64,000 nt of DNA from Candidatus Cloacimonadota bacterium (GCA_029561955.1 JAKQWO010000010.1:1-64000), one strand, 5' to 3'; positions 16,006 to 24,395 are shown, numbered from the stretch's first letter. Notes: generated from the sequence alone by a model not told the origin. Made by a program: numbers and translations.

Positions 16006-16458
16006 TTATTTACCCACCATTTTTCGCTTATAGTAGTTTTCTTTTTGTTCCATGTTAATCTTGTCTTGTGTTTTGATGTGATCATAGCCCAGCAGATGTA
16101 GCAGACCATGAATCACTAATGTCTGAATCTCCTCTTGGATTGAATTTGTTCCCTTTTGCCTGTATGCCTGATTTATGTCAACAACAATATCACCCAAGAA
16201 GGTTTTTGTTGCGCCTTGATCTGATTCCAATTCGCCGTGAGTTGCTCCAAAAGCCAACACATCCGTTACTTCCGCTGCGCCTCGGTACTGTTTGTTAAAT
16301 CCTTGCATCTGCTCATCATCACAGAGATAGAGCGTTGCATAACAGCGTGATTCTGGCCGCTCTTGAGCGAATATCTCCTCCGCCATGGCGATCAGGACAG
16401 ACGGTTCGACCTCCGCATCCGTATCGTTGATTATGTCCAGTGCAGGAGGCTCACTCAT
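16006..16458 (-). CDS. ybeY: Endoribonuclease YbeY (rRNA maturation)
   Basis: 150 residues from ATG 16458, which overlaps the stop of pgpH (ATGAGTGA); the frame extends upstream to 16584 but that part lies within pgpH. The zinc-binding signature HGLLHLLGYDH (H-x3-H-x5-H) is intact near residue 117, with VTDVLAF upstream as usual. YbeY is a metalloendoribonuclease for 16S rRNA 3' processing and ribosome quality control. The pgpH-ybeY order is conserved in many phyla. Confidence 0.95.
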   Translation of the reverse strand: MSEPPALDIINDTDAEVEPSVLIAMAEEIFAQERPESRCYATLYLCDDEQMQGFNKQYRGAAEVTDVLAFGATHGELESDQGATKTFLGDIVVDINQAYRQKGTNSIQEEIQTLVIHGLLHLLGYDHIKTQDKINMEQKENYYKRKMVGK

Positions 16459-18559
16459 CTTTGGGCTTTTGCTCATCCGGATAGTCCAAGCGTTTTCTAT
16501 AGATGCTTTCCAAGATCGGCAGCATGGCGATTTTTGCTTTTTGGAGATCGCTGATGGTGATCGGAGCCTCGTTGAGTTGTCCATCTCGGATCATTCTTTG
16601 AATGGTGTCGTCGATGATCTTTTCCAGCTCGTCTTTGGAGCGAAGGTCTTTAGCTTTGGTGGTGGATTCTACGATGTCTGCCAGCATCACCAAAGCGGAC
16701 TCTTTACTCCTCGGTTTGGGGCCATCATAGGTGTAGTCTTCCAAATCCGGATCAAGCCCCTGCCGCTGCGCCACATCCAGAAAATACCTTATCCTGCTGG
16801 TGCCGTGATGCTCTTTGATGATGTCTATCACTTCCTTGGGGATATTGTATTTATGAGCCAAGAGCACACCTTCTTTCACGTGGTTTCTCACCATACCGGC
16901 ACTTTCTTTGGGGTTCCATTTATCGTGGATACTGGATGAATCTGGGTTGTTTTCGGTGAAAATATCCGTATTCACCAGCTTGCCGATATCGTGATAATAG
17001 CTCCCCACCCTGGTGAGCCGTGAATCCGCTCCGATGGCTTCTGCAGCACGTTCGGCGAGATTCCCCACTACAAGTGAATGATGATAGGTTCCCACCGCTT
17101 GCGTGGCCAATTTCTTCAGCAGGGGATGGTTGAAGTCCAGCAGTTCCAAAAGCGTTTGTTTGGTAGACCTATTCCAGCGTCGTTCATAAAAGGAGCTGAT
17201 CGCTGCAGCACCCAAGACGGAAACCGTAGACGAGATCAAGGCATAGCCAGAGTTTCTGAGGACAATGATAGCCGGATCATTTTTGTAGAGAGCCAAGGAT
17301 ATATTCACCACGATCAGGGATGCAGTCAGGATTAGCCAAATCTTGAAGGGCTCATGCCAGGCCCTGATTCTTTGCACAAAGACGAGCGTGATTAGGGTGG
17401 CAAGTAGCAGTATTACAGGGGCATAGGCTTCCCAATTTATAAATGGATTAAGGATGAGGGCATTTGCGATCGAGATGAAAATGCCAAATTCAAAGCCGCT
17501 CAAAACGGCGATGGAGAGCGGAATCATCGCAAAAGGGATGATGATGTTGTTCACGCCCAAGACGTGATTACTCAACACCCCAAATAGAGCGGTAAAAACA
17601 TAGCTGAGGTTGATGGGCAGCTCGATGGAGTCCTGCGCCAACTTCTTGGGCACCAAAAGCTGGAAAGCGCTATTGGTGATGAGCAAAACGATGAAAACAA
17701 AGAGCAACATCCCCAGAGAGAGCCCCATTCTATGCCAAGGTGAGCGTGTCATATTTCTGGCTTTATAGGCTTCAGTGAGCGAGTTGAGCTTGTTTATATC
17801 GCTCTTGCTTACTCTTGCATATTTCCTCAGGATGATCTCATTTTGCAGCACCTCACCTTCTTGAGTGGGAACAGCACTGATGGCTATCTGCTTGATTTCC
17901 TGATACTTGTTCTCATTCACCAGCAGGTTCGGCTGGACGAGGATCTCGCTCAATTGCTCGGCAAAAGCGGAGTAGCCATTTCTAATCAAAATGTTCTGAA
18001 ATGAGCTCTTGGCTTCGCCAAACTCCTGAAAGCCATTCACGGAGACCTTTCTTAACTGATCAGCTTCATACAAGGTGAGGCTATCCCCCAGAGCCAGGTC
18101 ATAAATGGGTGTTTTATACACGGCTGAAATGGCATTGTAGATGGCAGAATAGGCACGCTCTCTCGAATCTGAATTGGTGGCCAAAGCTAAAAACTCAGGG
18201 CTGATGGGTGCTTTGATCTTGCTCAATTCCTCCGCCAACTCTTCGGAATCCGAGCTCTTGGGATACTGCCTCAGAATAGCAAAGATGCGGTCTAAAGAGC
18301 TAAAAGCATCAAAGCGTACCTGATCGGAGACGCTAAAGGGTGGCTCTATCTTTTCCAAAGCACGTTCTCGATCGATTTTCAACTGCTCCTCGCTTTTGAG
18401 GATAGGAAAATCAAAAGGAGAAATCAGCTCCATATCAGAAACCTGCCCCTCTGTGAGGCGATATTCAGGGTAGGCAAATCTCCCTGCAGCAAAGATATGA
18501 TGCAGCCCTGCAATCACTACAGCCATGATCAGAGCATAGACAAACGATTTTGAATTCAT
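16451..18559 (-). CDS. pgpH: 7TM-HD phosphohydrolase, PgpH-type cyclic-di-AMP phosphodiesterase
   Basis: 702 residues. An N-terminal membrane helix (about 8-26) is followed by a large extracytoplasmic 7TMR-HDED-like domain (about 30-265), seven transmembrane helices (about 275-460) and a cytoplasmic HD domain. Metal ligands of the HD motif are present in GTYHHSLVVGNLAER and GSYYHDIGKL, with EHHG further on. The family degrades c-di-AMP to pApA; a c-di-AMP cyclase is not in this window. It heads the 15-gene minus-strand run; upstream is a 650-base repeat-rich gap. Confidence 0.92.
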   Translation of the reverse strand: MNSKSFVYALIMAVVIAGLHHIFAAGRFAYPEYRLTEGQVSDMELISPFDFPILKSEEQLKIDRERALEKIEPPFSVSDQVRFDAFSSLDRIFAILRQYPKSSDSEELAEELSKIKAPISPEFLALATNSDSRERAYSAIYNAISAVYKTPIYDLALGDSLTLYEADQLRKVSVNGFQEFGEAKSSFQNILIRNGYSAFAEQLSEILVQPNLLVNENKYQEIKQIAISAVPTQEGEVLQNEIILRKYARVSKSDINKLNSLTEAYKARNMTRSPWHRMGLSLGMLLFVFIVLLITNSAFQLLVPKKLAQDSIELPINLSYVFTALFGVLSNHVLGVNNIIIPFAMIPLSIAVLSGFEFGIFISIANALILNPFINWEAYAPVILLLATLITLVFVQRIRAWHEPFKIWLILTASLIVVNISLALYKNDPAIIVLRNSGYALISSTVSVLGAAAISSFYERRWNRSTKQTLLELLDFNHPLLKKLATQAVGTYHHSLVVGNLAERAAEAIGADSRLTRVGSYYHDIGKLVNTDIFTENNPDSSSIHDKWNPKESAGMVRNHVKEGVLLAHKYNIPKEVIDIIKEHHGTSRIRYFLDVAQRQGLDPDLEDYTYDGPKPRSKESALVMLADIVESTTKAKDLRSKDELEKIIDDTIQRMIRDGQLNEAPITISDLQKAKIAMLPILESIYRKRLDYPDEQKPKDE

Positions 18560-18869
18560 AGGGGCCAGTTTGCTAAAAGCCGTAGGATTGTCAACAATAA
18601 GTTTTGATCCCTATGCAAAACCGAACCAAACTTCAGGGAAATGACCTGAAACATCCTTACACAGACCAATGATGCTGTATCACAGCGAGCTCTACGAAAG
18701 GTTTGTAGCCTGTGGTCGACATATCAGCGCAAATTGGGGCCGTTAGCTGTAGCGACTCTTGCAGGAGCAGCTTGCTTCTCTTACTTTCGCTTCCGTAAGT
18801 TTGCATATTTCTAACCGCCGCTGCCAAGTGTCCATTTTCACCCTTAATTTCCCCTAAAAAACCGAGAAA

Positions 18870-19148
18870 TTATCGAAACATTTGACTTTTTGAAAAGGTT
18901 CACATCTTTCTGGGCACCTACTCCGCCTAAACTCGTAACCTGCTGGTATCCTATGCGGTTCCTGCTCCACGGGGCAGGGGCCGAGCAGGGGCGGGGCAGG
19001 GACGCCGCATGAACAGCGGCTTTAAGGGGTGTCAAAAACGGCCGTTTTCTTTGCAGTTTACACGCGCTGAGGTCAAATTTTTCAGAGAAGCCCACTTTTT
19101 CCCGCTGCCGAGTCTCGAAAAGAAACTCCTACTATTTTTGTAGGAGTT
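18870..19148 (-). repeat. ~280 bp interspersed repeat, copy 1 (inverted copy at 46931-47205)
   Basis: Read on the minus strand it begins with a hairpin (AACTCCTAC with GTAGGAGTT, 19124-19148), then GAAAAATTTGACC, AACGGCCGTTTTTGACACCC, a CCCTGCCCCGCCCCTGCTCG tract, GGTTACGAGTTTAGGC and GAACCTTTTCAAAAAG. The plus strand at 46931-47205 has the same blocks in the same order. A frame of about 50 codons aligns between copies, but differences are not concentrated at third positions and the second copy has a stop, so it is treated as DNA repeat. Confidence 0.75.
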
Positions 19149-19178
19149 CAGTGTTGGAATAACAGCAGTTTCCAGTCT

Positions 19179-19205
19179 AAAAAAGCTGACATTTTGGCAG
19201 GGTTC
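19179..19205 (-). terminator. Possible terminator after radA
   Basis: On the minus strand a short stem (CTGCCA with TGTCAG, one mismatch, AAA loop) is followed by CTTTTTT, about 12-40 bases downstream of the radA stop. The stem is weak, so this is tentative. Confidence 0.35.
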
Positions 19206-19216
19206 AATCTGCTTGA

Positions 19217-20551
19217 TCAGTTGAAGAGGGAATACACCGCACTCAAATCCTTGATCTTGATCACCGCTTTACGTGCCTTGGTTTTGCTGTTCTCGGGCAC
19301 GTAAATCTGTTCAAAGCCCAGCTTTAGCGCTTCTTTGATTCTGCTTTCCATCTGGCTCACGGGTCTGAGCTCTCCACTGAGCCCTACTTCACCAATGAAT
19401 ACAGCTTTTGGCGGCAAGGGCGCATCCTTCATGCTGGAAATCAGGGACGCCAAGATACCCAAATCCAGCCCCGGATCGCTGGAGCGCATTCCGGCCGCGA
19501 AGTTTACAAATACATCACTATTGCGCAGATAGAGAGCCAGATGTTTTTCCAGAATAGCCAGCAGCATGGCCAGTTTTTTCTGTTCCAAACCCACGGCAAC
19601 CCTTTGTGCGGTGCCATAGTTGGATGCCGTGACCAAACTTTGGATTTCCACTATGAAGCTGCGGCTGCCCTCCATCACGCAACTGATAGCCGTTCCACTC
19701 AGTGAGGGATCGCGGCTCATAAAGATGTGGTTGGGGTCGATCACTTCCTGCAAGCCCAAGTTTGTCATCTCAAAGATGCCTATTTCATTGGTGGCGCCAA
19801 ATCGATTTTTCACGGCTCTGAGAATCTTGTATTGCCCGCGGGATTCACCCTCAAAATAGAGCACCGTATCCACCATATGCTCGATGATCTTAGGCCCGGC
19901 GACCAAGCCTTCTTTGGTCACGTGACCTACCATGAAGATGGGGATGCCCCAGGTTTTGGCAGCTCTGGCGAAGCGGTTGCAGCTCTCACGCAGTTGAGTC
20001 ACGCTTCCGGCGATGGAATCAACTGTAGAAGTGCTCACCGATTGGATGGAATCCACCACCACAAAGTCTGGCTTTTCCGCTTCAATCACTTCCAGGATAG
20101 CCTCCACATCATTGGTGCAAAACAGCCATATATTTGGGCTATTGACGTTTAAGCGTGTGGCGCGCAGGCGGATCTGCTGATCGCTCTCTTCTCCGGAGAC
20201 ATAGAGGACCTTTTTATCCATAGAACCAAGCCACTGCGATAGTTGCAGCATCAGGGTGGACTTTCCTATCCCCGGTTCGCCTCCGATCAGACTCAACATT
20301 CCAGACACAATCCCTCCACCCAATACCAGATCAAGCTCTTTGATGCCGGTATTGATGCGGGGGCGCTCATCCACCTTTACTTCGACAATGCGCGTGGGCT
20401 TGCCGCGTTCCGCTCTGGGCCCGCTGCTTGCCTTTCTTCCTATGATTCTATCGGATTCTTTGAGCGTTCCCCAGCTTCCGCAGGCAGGGCATTTCCCTGC
20501 CCACTTCACCGTCTCATAGCCACAATCCGAGCAAAAAAAACCGTTAGCCAT
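19217..20551 (-). CDS. radA: DNA repair protein RadA
   Basis: 444 residues from ATG 20551, which has AGGAG eight bases upstream; an upstream in-frame start at 20584 lacks such a site. Domains: N-terminal C4 zinc finger (Cys7, Cys10, Cys21, Cys24), RecA-like ATPase with Walker A GEPGIGKST (92-99), the RadA-specific KNRFG motif (248-252) and a C-terminal Lon-protease-like domain containing GEVGLSGELRPV. RadA is a hexameric helicase promoting branch migration during recombination. Expressed divergently from the redox operon. A second copy is not in view. Confidence 0.96.
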   Translation of the reverse strand: MANGFFCSDCGYETVKWAGKCPACGSWGTLKESDRIIGRKASSGPRAERGKPTRIVEVKVDERPRINTGIKELDLVLGGGIVSGMLSLIGGEPGIGKSTLMLQLSQWLGSMDKKVLYVSGEESDQQIRLRATRLNVNSPNIWLFCTNDVEAILEVIEAEKPDFVVVDSIQSVSTSTVDSIAGSVTQLRESCNRFARAAKTWGIPIFMVGHVTKEGLVAGPKIIEHMVDTVLYFEGESRGQYKILRAVKNRFGATNEIGIFEMTNLGLQEVIDPNHIFMSRDPSLSGTAISCVMEGSRSFIVEIQSLVTASNYGTAQRVAVGLEQKKLAMLLAILEKHLALYLRNSDVFVNFAAGMRSSDPGLDLGILASLISSMKDAPLPPKAVFIGEVGLSGELRPVSQMESRIKEALKLGFEQIYVPENSKTKARKAVIKIKDLSAVYSLFN

Positions 20552-20666
20552 TTTTGATCTCCTATGTTTGAAGCCAAGTTTCAAAAACGACAGAAATAGG
20601 CAAGCACTATTTTGTCATAAGATCAATTTTCATGCGTAATGCGGGCAGTGATAGGGCAATCTTTTT

Positions 20667-20687
20667 TATAATAATTCAAAAATTATT
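20667..20687 (+). promoter_or_regulatory. Candidate promoter and operator of the redox operon
   Basis: A TATAAT box at 20667-20672 overlaps a perfect 7-bp inverted repeat AATAATT-CAAA-AATTATT at 20670-20687, about 50 bases before the glutaredoxin start. AT-rich inverted repeats over the -10 region are typical MarR-family operators, and a MarR gene is the second gene of this operon, so autoregulation is plausible. No good -35 was found; the assignment is inference. Confidence 0.5.
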
Positions 20688-20733
20688 TGTTTTTGGTGGT
20701 CAAGCGGATTATTCTATGGTTGAGGTATTGATA

Positions 20734-20967
20734 ATGAGACCAAATATAGTAATTTTTGGCACCCCCACTTGTGGTTGGTGTAAAAAGGCAAAGGATTATT
20801 TCCGGTCATCCGGTTATAATTTCAAATACATAGACGTATCCCAAGATGCGTCTGCTCTGAGAGATATGGTTAGAAAAACAGGGCAACAAGGTGTGCCCCA
20901 GATATGGATAAACAACGTAGCTGTCGTGGGCTTTGATAAAGCCAAGATCGAGGGTCTACTCAAGTAA
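20734..20967 (+). CDS. Small glutaredoxin-like protein
   Basis: 77 residues from ATG 20734, chosen because GAGGT lies upstream and because the protein then starts at the thioredoxin fold (MRPNIVIFGTPTCGWC); an in-frame start at 20632 adds a non-homologous leader. Redox motif CGWC (Cys13, Cys16), the cis-Pro in QQGVPQIWI and a GFD segment are as in small glutaredoxins and NrdH-like proteins. It reduces disulfides or carries electrons to a partner enzyme. First gene of a four-gene redox operon. Confidence 0.9.
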   Translation: MRPNIVIFGTPTCGWCKKAKDYFRSSGYNFKYIDVSQDASALRDMVRKTGQQGVPQIWINNVAVVGFDKAKIEGLLK

Positions 20968-20998
20968 TAACAAACACAAAGAACAAAGGAGAACAAAA

Positions 20999-21454
20999 AT
21001 GAGTTCAAGCGCACAAAGTTTCCTCAACCTCATCACTCGTCTACAAGTAGTACTCACGGAGATTGACTATGTCCAAAAGGAATGCCTGCAAGCAGGAAAA
21101 ATGGAATGTCAGCTCCTCAATTATCTTAACAAGATGCAAGAACCCGTAAACATGAACGAGCTATCCAAGGTCCTTGATGTGTCACACAGCCGTGTTACAC
21201 GCATCATGGACAACTTGGTGGGCAAGAAACTTGTTAGCCGTCGTCCTTCAGAAAAGGATAGACGCTGCTGGTATGCCATTATCACCGAAAAAGGCAAGAA
21301 GCTGGCAGAGAATAGTCAACAAACCCTGATTGAACAACAGAAGAAGATCATTGCCAAGCTGCCCGGCAAAGAAATTGACAATGTCTACAAGGCGTTGAAG
21401 ATCTATGTTGAGCAATATGAGGCGCTGTTGGAAGCCAGTTTAATGGAGGGCTGA
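20999..21454 (+). CDS. MarR-family transcriptional regulator, possibly thiol-sensing
   Basis: 151 residues from ATG 20999 with AAAGGAG upstream; the longer frame from 20933 overlaps the glutaredoxin gene and is rejected. The winged helix-turn-helix is clear: MNELSKVLDVSHSRVTRIMD for helix-turn-helix and LVSRRPSEKDRRCWYAIITE for the wing. Cys29 and Cys37 near the N-terminal dimer helices (KECLQAGKMECQ) and a Cys in the wing could act as a thiol switch, as in OhrR-type regulators; this is inference. Since it is flanked by glutaredoxin and OsmC genes, it probably controls this operon in response to oxidants. Stop overlaps the OsmC start. Confidence 0.88.
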   Translation: MSSSAQSFLNLITRLQVVLTEIDYVQKECLQAGKMECQLLNYLNKMQEPVNMNELSKVLDVSHSRVTRIMDNLVGKKLVSRRPSEKDRRCWYAIITEKGKKLAENSQQTLIEQQKKIIAKLPGKEIDNVYKALKIYVEQYEALLEASLMEG

Positions 21455-21885
21455 TGGTGACCACCGTTAGCACGAACTGGGTCAAGGACATGCTCTTTGA
21501 CGCCGAACTGTCTGGCCACCATCTTCTTATGGATTTGGACACTCAGGTTGGCGGAGAGGATAAAGGCCCCCGGCCCAAGCCTCTGATCTTAGCCGCTTTG
21601 AGTGGCTGTTCCGGGATGGATGTGGTTTCCATCTTGGAGAAGATGAGAGTGAAGGACTATCAGTTTAAAATCGATGTAGCGGCCGAATCCACCGCTGAAC
21701 ATCCCATCACCTATCACACCATCAATGTGGATTTTCACTTTGAGGGAAGCGATCTGCCCAATGATAAGGTCTATAGAGCCGTAGAGCTCTCCACCACAAA
21801 GTATTGTGGGGTGATGGCTATGTTGCGCAAAGCCGCCCAAATTAACGTTAAAGTATATGTCAATGGTCTGGAGGTAACACCATGA
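21454..21885 (+). CDS. OsmC/Ohr-family protein
   Basis: 143 residues. OsmC-like proteins are thiol peroxidases that reduce organic hydroperoxides in the cytoplasm using two conserved cysteines, here in ALSGCSGMD (about residue 52) and TKYCGVMAML (about residue 117). The N-terminal strand pattern and GPRPKPLILAALSGC are typical of the YhfA/OsmC group; it is not a strict Ohr. Start overlaps the MarR stop (TGATG), indicating translational coupling. The glutaredoxin and the thioredoxin-like lipoprotein could be its reductants. Confidence 0.9.
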   Translation: MVTTVSTNWVKDMLFDAELSGHHLLMDLDTQVGGEDKGPRPKPLILAALSGCSGMDVVSILEKMRVKDYQFKIDVAAESTAEHPITYHTINVDFHFEGSDLPNDKVYRAVELSTTKYCGVMAMLRKAAQINVKVYVNGLEVTP

Positions 21886-22379
21886 GATATATAGTCGTAA
21901 TACTGGTTATGCTGATGTTTGTCAATGTGCTCGGGTGTAAAAATCCAGAAGCAGTACCGCCCGATGACGCCATCGAGGCTGAAAACGAAGCTGCTGAAAC
22001 AGAAAAAGGAATGTGGCTGACAGATTATGATAAAGCCATGGCAGAAGCCCAAAAGCGGGATCTGCCCGTATTGATCAACTTCTCGGGATCAGATTGGTGC
22101 ATTTGGTGCATCAAGCTGATGGATGAAGTGTTTGATAAGGAAGAGTTTAAGGCCTATGCTAAAGATAACCTTGTGCTTCTAAACCTTGATTTTCCCAGAA
22201 AATCCACTCAAAGCGAAGAGGTTCAGAAAGCCAATCAAGCTTTGGCAGAACGCTTTGAAATTGAAGGCTTTCCCACCGTGATCCTGCTCAATAGCAAAGG
22301 TGAGATAATTGGCCAAACAGGGTATCGTGAAGGAGGTCCCAAACCCTATATCGAGCACCTGAAGCAGATGGTCAAATAG
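21882..22379 (+). CDS. Thioredoxin-fold lipoprotein
   Basis: 165 residues. A lipoprotein signal peptide ends in NVLGC (lipidated Cys19), an acidic linker follows (about 25-42) and then a thioredoxin-7-like domain with redox motif CIWC (Cys73, Cys76) in the context FSGSDWCIWC, and cis-Pro in EGFPTVILL. It is expected to be anchored in the envelope and to act as a disulfide reductase or quality-control protein. It overlaps osmC by four bases (ATGA) and is last in the operon, followed by a terminator. The cytoplasmic and envelope members together suggest defence against oxidants on both sides of the membrane. Confidence 0.9.
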   Translation: MRYIVVILVMLMFVNVLGCKNPEAVPPDDAIEAENEAAETEKGMWLTDYDKAMAEAQKRDLPVLINFSGSDWCIWCIKLMDEVFDKEEFKAYAKDNLVLLNLDFPRKSTQSEEVQKANQALAERFEIEGFPTVILLNSKGEIIGQTGYREGGPKPYIEHLKQMVK

Positions 22380-22401
22380 ACAAGCATAAACACCCAATAT
22401 A

Positions 22402-22431
22402 GCCGGCATCTCTCGTGGTGTCGGCCTTTTT
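22402..22431 (+). terminator. Rho-independent terminator of the redox operon
   Basis: A stem GCCGGCA / TGTCGGC with a ten-base loop (22402-22425) followed by TTTTTTG, 23 bases after the last stop codon, in the gap between convergent genes. Confidence 0.8.
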
Positions 22432-22470
22432 GTTTGTGTGAATATCAGGGTCTTGTAAGCGAACTCGCTT

Positions 22471-24330
22471 CTATTGCAAGCCGATCTGCTCGTAAATCTT
22501 CACTGCCTGGCTACTGCCTTTCACTTTCACCTCGTCCAGGTAGTGCACCTGCACAAAGTCTTCTACCTGAGTATAGGTATATTCGCTGATGATGATATGT
22601 GTTTGGGTGCCATAGTTTGGGCCGATTTCTACTAAGCTGGCTCCGAGTTTGATGGAGTCTCCAATGGCAGTGTAGTCAAAGATCTGCTCGCTGCCAAGGT
22701 TTCCCACCAAAGCTTGGCCGGTATTGATGCCGATGCTGATCTCAAAAAGCTCATGGCCTTTATCACGCCACTTGTCCTGCAGGATGGCAAGTCTGTTTCT
22801 CATTTGCAGTGCGGTTTTGCAGGCGGAAAGGGCATGATTGTCCAGAGATACAGGCGTTCCAAAGAGAGCCATGATCTCACCGCCGCTGAATTTGTCCACA
22901 AAGCCATCGTTGTGGATGATGGTATCAACCATGACGGTGAGATAGTCTTTCAGAATCTGCACAGTTTCTTGCGGTTTATGGTCTTCGGAAAAGCTGCTGA
23001 AGCCTCGGATGTCAGAAAAAAGCACCGTTACTTCTTGGAGCGAGCCTCCAGATTTCAGGCTTTTGGGGTCTTTGAGCAGTTTCTCTACCAGCTCGGGTGC
23101 CATGTATTGCTGGAAGGCTTTGCGGATGAAGCGTTTCTCTTTCAAAGAAGTCAGATATTGCTTTACCAGAGCCACGATGTAGAGGGCAAAGAGCAGCAGT
23201 ATGCTTTGCACGACTGGCAGGATCATGGCTTCGTTGATAAACAACAAATATGCAACCAGATAGAGGGCGGGCGCAAGGATGAGCAGCATGATGGCACCCC
23301 AAATTGGCCTCAAGCGACTCCAGATAAACCACAAAATGATGGCTGAGGCAGCTTGAATGCCCAAATAATACCAAAAATCCAAGTGTCTCAGGTATTTCTG
23401 CTGCAGCACCATCTCGATGAAGTTGGCGTGGATTTCCACACCCGGAGTCTGCGAACTCGAGGAAAAGGGAGTGCTGAAGTAATCGTGCAATTCAGCGGTA
23501 TCAGCTCCAACCAAGACGATTTTATCACGGAAAACACCGCTTTCCATGAGCTTGTAAAACTCGTTTCTTTCATAGCCCATCTGCCCTGGCAGTGAGGTCA
23601 GGGAGTCGTCTATCACGCTGGAAAAAGTATAGTAGGGGAAGTGGTGGGCGGGACCAAAGTAGTTGATCAGCGTTTCGTTATCATTGATGAGCGGGATTTT
23701 CAGGTTGCTTACCTGCAGGTAGCCGTTATTGCTTTGGATGTGTTTGTCCCAGTCCGATTGATACACCCTGCGGTTGGCTAACGCAGCGACACCCAAGGTG
23801 TATTGCGGCTTTTGGGCAAAGTAGTGGTAAAGAGAGTAGCGGCGAATCACCCCATCGATGTCTGTCTTGAGGTTTGTCACACCCCAACTGAGGTTTTGTA
23901 ACATGATAGGATACACGGGAGTTAACAGTTGTTGATGTAAGTCGCTTCCGGTTGTTTCTATGAGCCTGCCTGCAAAGACCACGTTTTGATATTCGGCAGC
24001 GGTCTGTGCCAAGAATTCGTCATCAAAGCTGCTGGTGGATTCGGTAAACTCAAGATCAAATACGATAAGCTTTGCGCCGGCGAGATTGAGGTTGTGGATC
24101 AGCTTGGCATAGTATTCTCTGGGGAAGGGATAGCGCTCATCCAGGGCGTTGAAAGTTGCGTCGTCAATGCTCACGATCACCACTTGATCGCTCAAATCCT
24201 GAGAGCCTCTGAGGCGGAAAAGGCAGTCTTGTGCGAGGTGTTCGATCTTGGCAAAAAAGCCGACCAACATCAGCAGCTTGATGATGGCCAAGATGATCAG
24301 AGGTGTAAGGATCGCTTTTACTATTTTCAT
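22471..24330 (-). CDS. CHASE2 sensor protein with degenerate class III nucleotide cyclase domain
   Basis: 619 residues. N-terminal helix (about 8-26), extracytoplasmic CHASE2 domain (about 30-315, opening VVIVSIDDATFNALDERYPF), three transmembrane helices (about 322-390), a linker and a class III cyclase homology domain (about 430-600). Of the catalytic residues, metal ligand Asp440 (LFSDIRGF), Lys480 and Thr554 (FDYTAIGD) are kept, but the second metal Asp, 44 residues after the first, is Gly484 (FSGGEIMALFG), and the transition-state Asn and Arg are Lys561 and Ser565 (GDSIKLGASLVE). It is therefore probably inactive as a homodimeric cyclase and may be a nucleotide-binding sensor. It lies behind a terminator after the barrel gene. 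AAGGAG precedes the ATG. Confidence 0.88.
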   Translation of the reverse strand: MKIVKAILTPLIILAIIKLLMLVGFFAKIEHLAQDCLFRLRGSQDLSDQVVIVSIDDATFNALDERYPFPREYYAKLIHNLNLAGAKLIVFDLEFTESTSSFDDEFLAQTAAEYQNVVFAGRLIETTGSDLHQQLLTPVYPIMLQNLSWGVTNLKTDIDGVIRRYSLYHYFAQKPQYTLGVAALANRRVYQSDWDKHIQSNNGYLQVSNLKIPLINDNETLINYFGPAHHFPYYTFSSVIDDSLTSLPGQMGYERNEFYKLMESGVFRDKIVLVGADTAELHDYFSTPFSSSSQTPGVEIHANFIEMVLQQKYLRHLDFWYYLGIQAASAIILWFIWSRLRPIWGAIMLLILAPALYLVAYLLFINEAMILPVVQSILLLFALYIVALVKQYLTSLKEKRFIRKAFQQYMAPELVEKLLKDPKSLKSGGSLQEVTVLFSDIRGFSSFSEDHKPQETVQILKDYLTVMVDTIIHNDGFVDKFSGGEIMALFGTPVSLDNHALSACKTALQMRNRLAILQDKWRDKGHELFEISIGINTGQALVGNLGSEQIFDYTAIGDSIKLGASLVEIGPNYGTQTHIIISEYTYTQVEDFVQVHYLDEVKVKGSSQAVKIYEQIGLQ

Positions 24331-24341
24331 CCGGTCTCCTT

Positions 24342-24378
24342 AAAAAAACAAGGGAGGACTGACAAACAGCCTCCCTTG
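24342..24378 (-). terminator. Terminator or attenuator between barrel and CHASE2 genes
   Basis: On the minus strand a perfect 9-bp stem (CAAGGGAGG/CCTCCCTTG, 12-base loop) is followed immediately by seven T residues and then by the ribosome site AAGGAG of the CHASE2 gene. It should cut transcription coming from the barrel gene, so the CHASE2 gene would get only read-through or use its own promoter. Confidence 0.85.
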
Positions 24379-24395
24379 CAGATTATCCTATTTGA

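Larger units (their letters stand above)
18560..19216. other. Intergenic, 657 bases, mostly an interspersed repeat
   Basis: 18870-19148 is the inverted copy of the repeat at 46931-47205. 18560-18870 should contain the promoter of the pgpH operon, but no convincing -35/-10 pair was found. A short frame at 18844-19095 is repeat-derived. No RNA gene recognised. Confidence 0.5.

Noticed and set aside
18844-19095. Small gene with LKAAVHAASLPRPCSAP, also seen in a frame at 46942-47136
   Set aside because: Both are parts of the ~280 bp repeat; differences between copies fall at all codon positions and one copy has a stop, so DNA repetition explains the likeness.
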